Origin: CAVZRC01 sp963777695
GTDB lineage: Bacteria > Planctomycetota > Planctomycetia > Isosphaerales > Isosphaeraceae
Length of the DNA stretch: 64,000 bases
Reading direction: 5' to 3'
NCBI GenBank assembly: GCA_963777695.1
Contig: CAVZRC010000003.1
Location: 3,472,001-3,536,000, forward strand
This document shows, piece by piece, positions 47,306 through 57,817 of this stretch. The stretch's first letter is position 1, and each line of letters starts with the position of its first letter. Position numbers and translations under genes: made by a program. The notes beneath the pieces are model-generated. The model was not told the origin of the DNA and did no database searches. It saw only the letters and a program-made list of their open reading frames with translations.

Positions 47306-48235
47306 TCAGCTCACAATCCCCTTGGTGATCATCATGAACACATCCTCGAGCGAGAGCGGCTCCTCGGCGAACGACTGGACGACGATCCCCGACTGGATGA
47401 GTCGATCGAGCACCCGGGCCATGTCCGGGTCCTGCCCTTCGAACTCGGCGCTGAGCGTGTGATCGTAGGTCTCGACCAGTCGGATCGAGGAGTCCTGTCT
47501 GAGGAGCTCGGCCGCCTTGTCGGTGGATTCGTCGAGGACCCGGACCTTGAGGACCCGGTGCGATCGGATCTGCTGCTGGATATCGCGGATGCTGCCCGCG
47601 GCCAGCATTTTGCCCCGCTCGATGATCCCGATCGATGTGCAGAAGTCGGCCAGCTCAGAGAGGATATGGCTGGAGATCAGGATCGTCTTGCCCATCCGCC
47701 GCAGTTCGTTGAGCAGCGCCTTCATCTCGAGTCGGGCGCGGGGATCCAGGCCCGACGCGGGCTCGTCCAGGATCAGCACGGGAGGATCGTGGACCAGCGT
47801 CTTGGCCAGGCAGAGCCGCTGCTTCATCCCCTTGGAGAGCCCGTTGACGTAATCGTCCCGCTTGTGGGTCAGGTCGAGCAGGTCGAGCACCTCGCCGATG
47901 ATCTTCTTGCGGTAGGAACGCGGGATCTCGTAGGCGACGGCGAAGAAGTCGAGGAACTCCCAGACCTTCATGCCGTCGTAGACGCCGAAGTCGTCGGGCA
48001 TGAAGCCGATGACCCGGCGGACCGCCATGGGATCGGCGGTCACCGAGTGGCCCGCGACCCGACCCTCGCCGTGCGTCGGCCGGAGCAGCGTGGCCAGGAA
48101 TCGGATCGTGGTGCTCTTGCCAGCACCGTTGGGCCCGATGAAGCCGAAGATCTCACCCTGACCGATGGTGAAGCTCAGGTCGTCCACGGCGATGAAATCG
48201 CCGTAATTCTTCGTGAAGTGGATCACCTCGATCAT
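47306..48235 (-). CDS. ABC transporter ATP-binding protein
   Basis: 309 residues. Walker A GPNGAGKST (34-42), signature LSKGM, Walker B LILDEPASGLDP and switch His in ISSHILSELADF; this is the CcmA/DrrA/GldA type. A C-terminal domain of about 90 residues (VLKVRVLDESTDKAAELLRQ) is usual for ABC-2 exporters. Hydrolyses ATP to drive the permease encoded downstream. A large exported protein gene lies upstream in the same direction, separated by a MITE-like element. The trio recalls the GldAFG-type gliding or export modules, by gene order only. Confidence 0.92.
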   Translation of the reverse strand: MIEVIHFTKNYGDFIAVDDLSFTIGQGEIFGFIGPNGAGKSTTIRFLATLLRPTHGEGRVAGHSVTADPMAVRRVIGFMPDDFGVYDGMKVWEFLDFFAVAYEIPRSYRKKIIGEVLDLLDLTHKRDDYVNGLSKGMKQRLCLAKTLVHDPPVLILDEPASGLDPRARLEMKALLNELRRMGKTILISSHILSELADFCTSIGIIERGKMLAAGSIRDIQQQIRSHRVLKVRVLDESTDKAAELLRQDSSIRLVETYDHTLSAEFEGQDPDMARVLDRLIQSGIVVQSFAEEPLSLEDVFMMITKGIVS

Positions 48236-48316
48236 GGCTCGTTCGTCTCCATTTGCGCTTCCTCTCGTCTCGTCGCGGTGCGATCCGTGATCGAGGTGGG
48301 AAGCTCGATCATCAGA

Positions 48317-48441
48317 GCGTGTTATGAACCGTTAGCGCGTATCGCTCGGCATTTTTCGGCTGCGGCCGGGGTCTGTGCCCCCGGGTATGCCCTCACCGGC
48401 CTGACAGAGGCCGGCTAGAGAAGCGGGACGTCATAACACGC
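48317..48441. mobile_element. MITE-like element, copy B with perfect 11-bp ends
   Basis: 125 bp bounded by perfect terminal inverted repeats GCGTGTTATGA and TCATAACACGC, with inner hairpin GGCCTGACAGAGGCC. It shares its body with copy A at 44425. No transposase frame. A target duplication is not evident. Confidence 0.75.
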
Positions 48442-48442
48442 A

Positions 48443-51049
48443 CTAGTCCGAGTCCTTGGTCCTGGGCGCCGGCGCGACCTTCGTCTTCGTCGGCTGTCGT
48501 CGGGACCGACCGGTGAAGTTCGTCGGAGCGACCACCTCGGCATTGCGTCTCGGATCGGCCGCAAATCCCTTCTCGGGTCCCAGCGTCAGGATATTGTAGT
48601 TCTTGCCGTCGGGATTGGGCGGGGGCCCGTACCGGACGTGGACGAGCACGGCCGTGAACCCGCGCTGGCGGTCCACCGGCGGATCGATCACCTGCCCGTC
48701 CATCGCCTTCGGGACCCAGGCCACCAACCGGATCTCGCCCGAATTCTCGTCGCGACGCTCCCAGGTCGTCCGCAACGCCTGGAGGATCGAGTTCGGATCC
48801 GGCCCCGGTCCGGCCTCGACCCGAGACGGAGGCGGCGTCGCGGGCGTCCCGCCGATCTCCACGGACGCTCCGGCGGCGAGATGACCCAGGTAACTCTCCT
48901 TCCGTTGCCCCTCGCCGGTGAAGTCGATGAGGATCGCGTCGCGCAGCTCGAGGCCGCTCAGGTTGACGATCCGTCGGCTCGTACCGTCCACGTCCATGCG
49001 AATCGAGCCGGCCAGCGTGGCCATCTCCTCGGCGCGGAACAGCGACATGCTCCGAGGTTGCACGGCCAGTCCGATCAGCTCCGGGACCGGCGTCGATTGC
49101 CAGTAGGAGGTCGTCACGTCCTCGCCGCGGATCGAGCGGCCGTTGTCCAGCGGGAGAGCCAGCGCCGTGCTATTGTTCGGATAGGAGATCGTGTAGTTCC
49201 CGCGGCCGTTGGTGTAGAGCGACGCGAATCGGCTGAGGTGGGCCCGGGGGTACTCGCCGTGGATTTCCAGCACGTCGATCTCGTCGGATGCCGAGTCGAA
49301 GCCGACATCGTAGGCGGCGACCCGCTGCACACCGATGGCGAAGCCCAGCGCGACCAACGGGACGACCACCCACGCCCACTCGCGCCGCTTGAGCACGAAC
49401 CGGCAGATCAGCCAGTTCAAGGGGACGACGGAGATCAGGTAGGCGAGGATCACCTTCAGCACGAAATCCGAGCTGGGGATGGTGATGCCGGAGGCCTCCT
49501 CGAGCAGGTCGCGACTGAGGGTCGGGAACCGCGACTGGTCGTTCCAATCGGCCACCCCGATCGTTGGGGGTCCCTGGGCCTCTTCCTCCTCGGTGCCCGG
49601 CAGGGGCGGGGGCGCCGCCCTGGGCCTTCTTCACCTCCGGCTGTGGGCGAGCCTTGGGCAACCGGCCCGCGGCATCCTCCTGCGGGCGAGCATCGCGACT
49701 GGTGATCCGATACCAGGTGAGATCGGCACCCGCCAGCCGATTGCGCCTCGGGCCTTGATAGCTGCCGTTCTCGAAGCTGGCCGATCCCATGACCGACTCC
49801 TCGGGCCGACGGAGGATCACTCGGCGGACGAGGGTGTCGAGGCCCGGCCAGTTCGACAGGATCGACTCGACCGGGTTGAGCGTCAGCATGGTGATCCGCC
49901 CTCGGCCGATCCGGCGCTCGACCGCCAGCAGGTGCGGGCTGGCCTCGCCCAGCGGGATGGTCGACGCATCCGGACCCGCGCGGAGGTCCGAGATAAAAAG
50001 CGGCTTGTCGCGCGGCGGGATGATCGGTTGAGCGGGCTGGTAGATTCGCCCGAACGCGGCGCCGACCTGCGGGACTTGCTGGTAGTTCTCCGGATCGGTC
50101 GAGAGCTGCAATGTGGGCGGCGGGTAGGATTGCGAGAGCGGGCGCAGATCCTCCTCCTTCAAGGCGACGGTCTTCCCGGTCGATTCGGCCGGGAGGTAGG
50201 GCCCCAGGAAGCTGTCCTTGTAGAGGGCGTACGACTGTCCCGCGCCACCGGTGAAGATCAACTGGCCGCCCCAGTGCAGCCAGTCCAGCATGGCTTCCTG
50301 CTGCGAGACCGAGAGGACGTCCGGCGGAAGGCCGTCCCAGATGACGTGACTGATGGTCGTCCAGGCCAGCGGATGCGAGGAGAGCGCGGCTTGTCCGACT
50401 CCATGGGCAGGACCATCCGATAATAACGAAACTTGTCGAGCTCCCTGGTGTTATCCCGCTCCACGCCCATGGGGATCATCGAGGTCATCGAGTTCCACTG
50501 GGCGAACCGGTTGGTCGCGTCCTTGCTGAGGACCAGGACCAGCATCTGGTGGGGCTCGAGGATCGACAGGCTCGCCTGCCAGGTCGCGTCCGGTCGCAAG
50601 GCGCCGGGGCGGAGCAATTCCAGCGTCCATTCCTTGGGGATGCGGGTCAGCAGCACCTGCTGGGGCAGCCTCTGTCGCTGCTCCTTGAGCAACCTCGCCC
50701 CGCGGCGATAGACCATCTGGACGGGCATCCCGGGCAGCATCACGGCGTCGGTCTGCAAGGAGCCCTCATAGTCATCGTCGTTGGCCCGCGTCTCCAGGGA
50801 GAGCGTGGCCCAGTGATTGGGCTTCACGAACGGGAGCACGTCGAACGGTGCGACCTGCGACTTGAAGAATTCGAAAGGGGGCCGGTTGCGGTCCTTCTCG
50901 AATTTCTTCTTGACCGCCTCGGGATCGGTCAGGATTTGCAATCGCTCTTCTTCGGTCGCGGTGACCTGGGCCCGGGCCGTACCGGCGGAGGCCAGGACCA
51001 GGCTCGCGACGAGGCCGACGATCCCTCGCCGGAGCAATCGGATATGCAT
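48443..51049 (-). CDS. Exported ABC-module protein with C-terminal TM, two frame breaks
   Basis: About 868 residues when repaired. Start ATG 51049 (MHIRLLRRGIVGLVASLVLA, a signal peptide). The middle holds an Ig-like part (WTLELLRPGALRPDATWQAS) and a Rossmann or GATase-like part (IWDGLPPDVLSVSQQEAMLD; HWGGQLIFTGGAGQS). Frame breaks lie near 50390 and 49605. After the second, two membrane helices follow (LKVILAYLISVVPLNWLICR; WVVVPLVALGFAIG), then an extracellular C-terminus. The layout of an integral auxiliary protein beside an ABC-2 exporter recalls GldG-type proteins. It is upstream of the ATPase gene with the MITE in between. Function unknown. Confidence 0.7.
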
Positions 51050-51222
51050 GGGTTCCACGGCTGGATGACCTCCCCTTCGGACCGACGCCCCGGCCGCGGG
51101 GCGAGCCCCTCCGGTCCTTATTTGAATTCGTTCATCGAGTCCCGACGATTGTAACACCCGGCGAATCCGGCCGAAAGGGAGGCGACCGGCACAATCGGCG
51201 CGGGCGGCCGACCGCCCGCCGA

Positions 51223-52935
51223 TCATCGGGTCCAGACATAGAACGGGCCTATGCTGACGTCGGGATGGAAGCCGAGCTTGCGCAGGTCCAGGCCGGTCCC
51301 CTCGATCCGACTCGCGGCGGTCGTCGCCACGACGGCGTGGACCGACCGCGACCGGAGCGACTGGGCCAGCCATCCCGAGCGATCCTCGGCCAGGTGCAGC
51401 GTCTCGAAGACCGGGTAGAGCCAGTCGTCGTAGACCAGCTCGAGCCGCCCGCCCGCCCGGTTCAAACCCGGTCGATCGATGAAGAAGCAGGCCGACGCGG
51501 GCCGATCCAGGTGCGCGAAGATCCGCCGCGCGGCCTCGCGCTCGACGCGCCCCTGCATCTCGGTTTCGAAAAGGTGATTATATCCGCAAGCTATCGCCGG
51601 CAGGACGACCACGGCCGCCGCCCACGAGATCCGGCCCGAAGGCAAGGCATCCAGGACGCGCGAACTCGCACGGGCGGCGAGCACGGCCGCGAAGACGACG
51701 GCCGGGATGGCATAGTTCAACCAGCTCCCCGTGCTGAGGTAGAAGAAGAGGCAAGACGCGGCCAGCTCGGCCGCCAGATAGATCCACAGGTAGAAATCGA
51801 AGCGATTGCCCAGGAACGCCGACCTCTCGATCATCGCACAGATCGGCCCGACGACGCCCGCGAGAATGCACGCGGCGAACGCGATGGCAACGCCCAGCTC
51901 GACGCTCCCGGAGACGGTATGAAGTCCCAGCAAGACGATGATCGGCACGATCAGGCCGAGGCCCGCGGCGAGGAGGACCTTCCGGCCGACGCCGGGCTGG
52001 GAGCCGGCGGCGATCAGACCGACCGCGGGCAGCAGCACGATCAGGCCGATGCCCCGGTCCATGAGCCCGAGCAGACCGATGATGAGATGGGCCGAGCCGC
52101 CGGGATGGACGCGTCCTACGGCGCTCGCGGTCACGAACGCCGCCTCCCAGATCCGACCGCCGGTGACCAGCCACTCGACGCCGTACTCGAGCGCCACGAT
52201 CCCCATGCAGACCGACAGGCCGCGCACGATCGAACCGAGACGAACGGAACCTCCTCGAGTACACGCGAGCAGCAGGATCGTGCTCACGATGGCCCCCACC
52301 ACCAGGTGTTGCTTCACGCAGGCCGCCAGGCCGAACATCGCGTAACCCCAGACGACCCGCCGGACCGTGCCGTTCCCGCCCCCCATCGCCGAGAGGACCA
52401 GCAGCACCCCGGCCGTCTGGAGCGCCACGCCGAGCATGTCCGGCCGCACGGCGAACGGCTGACCGGCCAGCATCGGCGAGCCGGCGATCAACAGCACCGC
52501 CCACCACCCCACCCGTCGCGGACCGCCGCCGAGCCGGGCCAGGCGGTAGGCCGCGGCCAGCGTCGCCATCAGGCCGAGGACCGATAGCGACCGCCCCGCG
52601 ATCCGCGCCGCCGTGACCGGGTGCAGCCCGGCGCGGGCCATCGGCCAGGCGGCCAGCCCCGCCGCGCGATAGTAGAGCGGTGCATGGATCAAGACCAGGG
52701 GGTTGCTGCTGCCGAACGGGCCATAAAGCTCGCCCGGGCCAACCACCAACTGGCGGGCGACCGAGAGCATCAGCGGCGATTCGAGCGCCTCCGTATCCGC
52801 CTCGCCCATGGCCTTGACCAGCCAGTAGCCGACCGTGGCCGCCGCCGTCACCGCAAGTACCGCCGTGAACCACGCGGGCACGCCGACGCCGATCCGCGGA
52901 CCGGCCGATTGCGCCTCGCTCATCGGTTTGCTCAT
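51223..52935 (-). CDS. Polytopic membrane protein, GT-C glycosyltransferase-like
   Basis: 570 residues from ATG 52935 (MSKPMSEAQSAG), with GGAG 10 nt upstream. About 11 membrane helices. The first periplasmic loop has EADTEALESPLMLSVARQ and GPFGSSNPLVLIHAPLYYR, which resembles the acidic loop of GT-C (PMT/ArnT-like) glycosyltransferases. A soluble C-terminus has AHLDRPASACFFIDRPGLNR and ends SIGPFYVWTR. It is the first of two tandem paralogs; the other lies just upstream at 53012-54705. Likely lipid-linked sugar transfer, but the activity is unproven. Confidence 0.8.
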   Translation of the reverse strand: MSKPMSEAQSAGPRIGVGVPAWFTAVLAVTAAATVGYWLVKAMGEADTEALESPLMLSVARQLVVGPGELYGPFGSSNPLVLIHAPLYYRAAGLAAWPMARAGLHPVTAARIAGRSLSVLGLMATLAAAYRLARLGGGPRRVGWWAVLLIAGSPMLAGQPFAVRPDMLGVALQTAGVLLVLSAMGGGNGTVRRVVWGYAMFGLAACVKQHLVVGAIVSTILLLACTRGGSVRLGSIVRGLSVCMGIVALEYGVEWLVTGGRIWEAAFVTASAVGRVHPGGSAHLIIGLLGLMDRGIGLIVLLPAVGLIAAGSQPGVGRKVLLAAGLGLIVPIIVLLGLHTVSGSVELGVAIAFAACILAGVVGPICAMIERSAFLGNRFDFYLWIYLAAELAASCLFFYLSTGSWLNYAIPAVVFAAVLAARASSRVLDALPSGRISWAAAVVVLPAIACGYNHLFETEMQGRVEREAARRIFAHLDRPASACFFIDRPGLNRAGGRLELVYDDWLYPVFETLHLAEDRSGWLAQSLRSRSVHAVVATTAASRIEGTGLDLRKLGFHPDVSIGPFYVWTR

Positions 52936-53011
52936 CGATTCGATCGCTCCATGGAGGCCCCTCGCAGTAGCCCAATCGACTCGGATCGTCGGGTCCTTTG
53001 GGAGGGCACGA

Positions 53012-54705
53012 TCATCGCGTCCAGACGAGGAACGGACCGATCCGCACGGCGGAAAGATAACCGAGCGCGGGCAGGGTCTCGGGGATCCCGTCGAGCCGGG
53101 CGGTCTCCGAATCGACCACCACCACCCGCACCGGCCCGCCCGCGAGCATGGGACGGAGCCATCGCGCGCGGGGCTCGGCCAGGCGCAGCGACTCGAAGAC
53201 CGGATAGAGCCAGTCATCATGGACCAGGTCGAGCCGGCCATGGACGCGATTGAGGCCCGGTCGGTTGACGAAGTAGAAGGCCGATGGCGGCTGTCTCGCA
53301 TAGTCGAAGATCCGGGCCAGGGCGGCATGATCGGCCCGGCGACGACTGGCGGCCTCCTTGACGTCCATCAGGGCCGAGCCCAGCACGGCCAGCGCGGCCA
53401 TTGCGGTGGGGATCGTCTGCCGGATGCTCGTTGCGCCGTCGAAGGCACGCGAGAGGGCTCGGGCCGTCAAGACCGCCGCAAAGACGACGGCCTGGATCGC
53501 GTAATTGATCCAGGCCCCCGTCGTGACCCGCGAGAGGATGCCGACGACGATCAACTCGGCGACGCAACAGGCGCAAGAACGTAGTCGAGCCGCCTTTCGC
53601 CCTGCGATCGCCACGACAGCGACATACCGGCCGGGATCACCAGGACCAGGGCCGCGAGCGAGGCCGCCACGAGGGTCCCGGTCACTTTCGGCCCTGAGTC
53701 GGCGAGCTGAGTGATCGCGAGGAAGGCAATCGACACCACGACCAGAATCCCCGACGCGACGATCGATCGGGCGAGCACCGAGCGGACCTGGACGGTGGCC
53801 AGGCCGGCCGCGGCCAGCAAGGCGACGAGTCCGGCCTCCTTACCTAGCACCGCCGCGAAGACCGTCCCGACGTGCAGCCAGTCCGCCGAATGGACGCGCC
53901 CCACGCCTTGGACGGCCACGAATGCCGCATCCCAGATCCGGCCACCCGTCACGACCCACTCGGAACCGTACTCGAACGCCAGGATGCCCAGGCCCGCCGC
54001 CAGTCCTCGCACGATCGCACCGACCGGGACCCGACCCCGCCTCGACGAGACCAGCAGGACGACCGTGCTCACCATGGCCACCAAGAGAAACTGCTGCTTC
54101 ACGCAGGCCGCCAGTCCGAACAGCCCATAGCACCAGACAACACGCGAACCCGCACGAGGACCGCCCTCCACCGCCGAGAGCACCAGCAGCACTCCGGACG
54201 TCTGCAATGCCACGCCGAGCATGTCCGGCCGCACGGCGAACGGCTGGCCGGCGAGCGCCGGCGAGGCGGCGATCAAGAGGACCGACCACCACCCTGTTCG
54301 ACGCGATAGGCCACCCAGCCTCGCCAGCCGGTAAGCCGCCATGAGCGTGATTGCGAGCCCGAGAGCCGACAAGGACCGCCCTGCGATCCGCGCCGCCGAG
54401 ACCGGGTGCAGTCCGGCGCCGGCCAATGGCCAGGCTATCAGTGCGGCCAGTCGGTAGTAGAGTGGGGCATGGATCAGGACGAGCGGATTGTTCCCACCGA
54501 AGGGTCCGTAGAGTTCGCCGGGACCCACCACGAACTGACGGGACACGGAAAGGATCAATGGCGACTCGTAGAGATCGGTGTCCTCTTCAGCGAGCGCAAT
54601 CGAGAATCGGAAGCCGAAAAACGCGATGGCCGACACCGCCAGCACGGCCGTGATCAGGGCGGATAGCCAGCCACCACGCCGCGGTGTCGATCGCATCTCG
54701 GTCAT
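53012..54705 (-). CDS. Polytopic membrane paralog, GT-C-like, broken frame
   Basis: About 564 residues when repaired. Matches its neighbour along the whole length: EEDTDLYESPLILSVSRQFV, GPFGGNNPLVLIHAPLYYRL, AIVRGLAAGLGILAFEYGSE and the ending VRIGPFLVWTR. The frame is lost near 53575 (RLDYVLA / CCVAELIVVGIL), about two thirds along. Start ATG 54705. Gene-duplication partner of 51223-52935, with 76 bp between them, so probably one transcript. The same GT-C-like role is inferred. Confidence 0.8.
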
Positions 54706-54764
54706 CTGTATTTGCGAGTCGCCTCAAGCGAGTTCAAATGGACCGGCGAGATGATCGACCGTGC

Positions 54765-55499
54765 TCACGGCACCCAGTATAGGCAAATCGCCACGATCAC
54801 CGCCGCGCCGATGAGGCTCATAACGAGGCCGGGCTTGCGCCTGAGCTTCAAGTAGAAGATCAGCGTCAGGCCCGTCAGCGAGATGACCGTCAGGACCACG
54901 GCCGAGATGTCGATCACCGCCGACCAGACCGGCCCGGTGTCGCGACCCTTGTGCAGGTCGTTGATCACGGCGATGAATCCGTGAGACGTCTGGGTCAGGT
55001 TATAGTGCCCCGACTCGCGGTCGATGGTCGCATCGGCGGCGTAGGCAGCCCCTTTGAAACTCACGACGCACTCACGATCCTCCACGCTGAAGGCGGCCAG
55101 GGCCCCGCGGACGCCGTGAGTCTTCCTCATGTGCTCCACGATCTCAAGCTTGGCGACTTGCGACGACGGATCGGGCTCCTTCTCGGGATCGGCGGAGGAC
55201 GCGTCGGAGTTCAGCCACTTGAGGTCGACCTGACCCTCGGCCTCGACCTGGTGCATAGCCCCGTCGGAGAACCAGCCAGGGTGGTTCAGGGTGATGCCCG
55301 TCACGCTGAAGAACAGTACGGCCGCCAGGCCGAACATCGACACGTAGATGTGCAGCCATAGCATGAGCTTGGCGAATCGGATGTTGAGCTTGCGACGCCA
55401 GGATCGGTTTGGCCCCGAGGGATGGGACGCGGGGTGGCTACTTTGCCTTAGTCTGAGCCTTCCGACGATAGTCGATCGAGGCGGATCGGATCTCGACAT
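54765..55499 (-). CDS. PepSY-associated membrane protein
   Basis: About 244 residues. The membrane helix KLMLWLHIYVSMFGLAAVLF is followed by the PepSY-TM motif FSVTGITLNHPGWF. A periplasmic part (KTHGVRGALAAFSVEDRECV; RESGHYNLTQTSHGFIAVIN; DLHKGRDTGPVWSAVIDISA) and two more C-terminal helices complete it. PepSY-TM proteins are linked to flavin/iron electron transfer or sensing. The start is uncertain: the ATG at 55499 overlaps the upstream ApbE gene by 62 nt, while an ATG at 55364 would truncate the first helix. Probably co-transcribed with the ApbE gene. Confidence 0.75.
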   Translation of the reverse strand: MSRSDPPRSTIVGRLRLRQSSHPASHPSGPNRSWRRKLNIRFAKLMLWLHIYVSMFGLAAVLFFSVTGITLNHPGWFSDGAMHQVEAEGQVDLKWLNSDASSADPEKEPDPSSQVAKLEIVEHMRKTHGVRGALAAFSVEDRECVVSFKGAAYAADATIDRESGHYNLTQTSHGFIAVINDLHKGRDTGPVWSAVIDISAVVLTVISLTGLTLIFYLKLRRKPGLVMSLIGAAVIVAICLYWVP

Positions 55500-57015
55500 T
55501 TCCCTTGAGTTCCTCGGTGAACGGCTTGTCGGAGATGGCCACCTGCTGGCGGATGCTCTGGTAGGTCCCGTGCTCGCGCGCGGCCTCGATCGATACGGTG
55601 TACTCGCCGGCAGGGAGCACCTTCCCTCGATCGTCCTTGCCGTCCCAGATGACCTTGTACTTGCCGGGCTGGCGGGTGGGCCGGGCCATGGTGAAGAACA
55701 GCTCCTTCTTGTCGCGCTGCTTCCGCTCGCGATCGGCGGCATACCATCGCTTCAGGTCCGGGAGCCACTGGAAAGGCCCCGCGCCGCCCATCGAGACCCA
55801 GAGCGCCAGGGTCTTCACCGAGTGGCCGTCCTTGTCCTCGATCCAGACGGCCAGGTAAGGGCGTCGATATCGGCCCGGTTCGGCATCGGGGTGATTGACC
55901 TCGAAGTTGACGACCAGCTCGTACTCCTTGTTCCACGCGGGCGCGGCCTTGCCGGCTCCCTCCTTGGCCGCGGGGGATTTCGGGTCGTCGGCCATCGCGA
56001 GCAGGGCGGGCGTTGACCGCTCGTATCGGTGCCATCCGTCGCTCCGAACCGTCCGGCCGCCCTTCGCGACGATCAGGCACTCGACGCCCGGCATCGCCCG
56101 CGCCATCCGCAGGCTCTCCTCCGGATCGAGGATGTTGCAGACCTTCGCGAAGGCGTCGGCGTCAACCGAGCGCTCGGCGACGACCGTCGCGGCGACGATC
56201 CGATCGACCGGCAGGCCCGACCTCGGATCGAAGATGTGCGAGTACCATCGCCCGTCGATCCGGAACCCGCGCTGGGAGTTGCCGCTGGTGGCCACCGAAC
56301 GATCCTTGACCGCGATCGTGACCATCGGCTCGGAGGACTCCGAATCGGCCCAGGGGGCGGCGATGCCGATCGTGCCGTCGATCTCGCCCCGGACGCGCAA
56401 GTCGCCGCCGACGTTGAGCAGCACCCCACGGACCCCTTGCGCCCGATCCATCGCGAGCTCGCAGGCCCGCTCGACGATGTACCCCTTGGCGATCCCGTTG
56501 AGGCTGATCGGACAGTCGGTCAATCGCTCGGCCGTGCGGGGCGCCGATTCCAACCGCCACGCGGGCCGATTCATGAGGGCCCTCACCCCGGCCGACTCCT
56601 CGGCGGTCGGCAACCGACCCGCCCGCGCACCCGCCGCCCACAATTTCGAGAGCGCCTCGACGCGAGGGTCGAAGGCCCCGCTGCTGCGGGCATGCCACGC
56701 GTCGGACTCCCGGAGGACGACGAAGAGCTCGGGAGAGACCAGGGTCGGCGACCCGGGAACGGCCATCCATCGGCTGAACTCGCTGGCCGGATCGTAGCCG
56801 CTGAAGATCGCCCCCAGGCGATCGATCTCGTGCAATGCGCGATCCTCGGCCCGACGCGCGGCCGTCTCGTCGTCCGCCCGGACCCGAAGCTCCATCGACG
56901 TTCCTAGAACGTTTTCATGATAGAACTCATAATCGTCGGCGAAGGCGGGCCGAGGGCCGAGACCCCAGGCGATCGCTCCGCAGAGACAAACGGCGATCCG
57001 GGTGAGCCGAGTCAT
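55438..57015 (-). CDS. FAD:protein FMN transferase (ApbE) fused to DUF2271
   Basis: 525 residues. Signal peptide (TRIAVCLCGAIAWGLGPRPA), then the ApbE domain (about 30-330): GTSMELRVRADDETAARRAE, DCPISLNGIAKGYIVERACE, LLNVGGDLRVRGEIDG and the DADAFAKVCNILDPE metal/active region. ApbE moves FMN from FAD onto Thr/Ser of exported flavoproteins. The C-terminal part (about 345-520) resembles DUF2271 (YELVVNFEVNHPDAEPGRYR; GPFQWLPDLKRWYA; GKDDRGKVLPAGEYTVSIEA). DUF2271 and PepSY-TM genes commonly neighbour each other, so with the next gene this forms a periplasmic flavin-linked redox unit. That reading is inferred. Confidence 0.88.
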   Translation of the reverse strand: MTRLTRIAVCLCGAIAWGLGPRPAFADDYEFYHENVLGTSMELRVRADDETAARRAEDRALHEIDRLGAIFSGYDPASEFSRWMAVPGSPTLVSPELFVVLRESDAWHARSSGAFDPRVEALSKLWAAGARAGRLPTAEESAGVRALMNRPAWRLESAPRTAERLTDCPISLNGIAKGYIVERACELAMDRAQGVRGVLLNVGGDLRVRGEIDGTIGIAAPWADSESSEPMVTIAVKDRSVATSGNSQRGFRIDGRWYSHIFDPRSGLPVDRIVAATVVAERSVDADAFAKVCNILDPEESLRMARAMPGVECLIVAKGGRTVRSDGWHRYERSTPALLAMADDPKSPAAKEGAGKAAPAWNKEYELVVNFEVNHPDAEPGRYRRPYLAVWIEDKDGHSVKTLALWVSMGGAGPFQWLPDLKRWYAADRERKQRDKKELFFTMARPTRQPGKYKVIWDGKDDRGKVLPAGEYTVSIEAAREHGTYQSIRQQVAISDKPFTEELKGNVEIRSASIDYRRKAQTKAK

Positions 57016-57262
57016 GGTCGGTTGCGTGCTCCCAGGGGCCTCATCAGCGGGCGGATCGATCGGGACGGGCGGTGGGCCGACCGGGGGAGCCCGGGCGGAA
57101 GTCCACGATCTTCCTGGGAGGTATTATGCCGTAAGTTCGCACACGGCGGGAAGACTCCGCCGGCCAGCCGACGATCGCGCCCTGGGTCAGGAAAGCACTC
57201 ACCGAGCGCAGGCGGACCTCGGCGAGAAAGCTGCCGAGGTCATCGCTGACCTCACCGGTCGA

Positions 57263-57817
57263 TCACGTCACGGGGGCCAGTCTGCCGGCGAAGAGTTTGA
57301 GCATGGCCTCATTGAAGGCGGGGAGGTCGTCGGGCTGACGGCTGGTCACCCAGTTCCTGTCCTCGACGACTTCGCGATCGACCCAGTTGCCGCCGGCATT
57401 CTTGATGTCGTCCTGGATGGCGGGGTAACTGGTCAATGTCCGGCCGCGGACCAGGCCCGCGGAGATCAGCTCCCAGGGTGCATGGCAGATCGCCGCGATC
57501 GGCTTGCCGGCTTCCTCCATCTCGCGGAGGAAGTTCTGGACCGCCGGCACCATACGCATCATATCGGCGTTGAGGGCACCCCCCGGCAGTTGGACCGCGT
57601 CGAACTCATCCGCGCTTACCTCGCGAATCGTACAGTCCACCGCCACCTTGATCGTCTTCTCATCGTGTCGGAAACCCTGGATATCACCGGGCTTCAGCGA
57701 AATGATCTTCACATCGGCCTCGGCGTGCCGGAGCGCCTTGACGGGCTCGGTCAGCTCGGCCTCCTCGAAACCGTCGGTGACGAGAATCGCGACGCGGAAT
57801 CCGGAGAGTCGTTCCAT
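57263..57817 (-). CDS. DJ-1/PfpI-family protein
   Basis: 184 residues from ATG 57817, with GAGGAG 9 nt upstream. The nucleophile elbow Cys is C111 in AAICHAPWELISAG, with the conserved Glu in TDGFEEAELTEP (residues 14-25). The family includes PfpI peptidase-like and YhbO/DJ-1 stress proteins; the C-H-A-P-W motif fits the PfpI/YhbO branch linked to stress protection and glyoxal repair. Cytoplasmic. Divergent from the sigma factor gene. Confidence 0.9.
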   Translation of the reverse strand: MERLSGFRVAILVTDGFEEAELTEPVKALRHAEADVKIISLKPGDIQGFRHDEKTIKVAVDCTIREVSADEFDAVQLPGGALNADMMRMVPAVQNFLREMEEAGKPIAAICHAPWELISAGLVRGRTLTSYPAIQDDIKNAGGNWVDREVVEDRNWVTSRQPDDLPAFNEAMLKLFAGRLAPVT

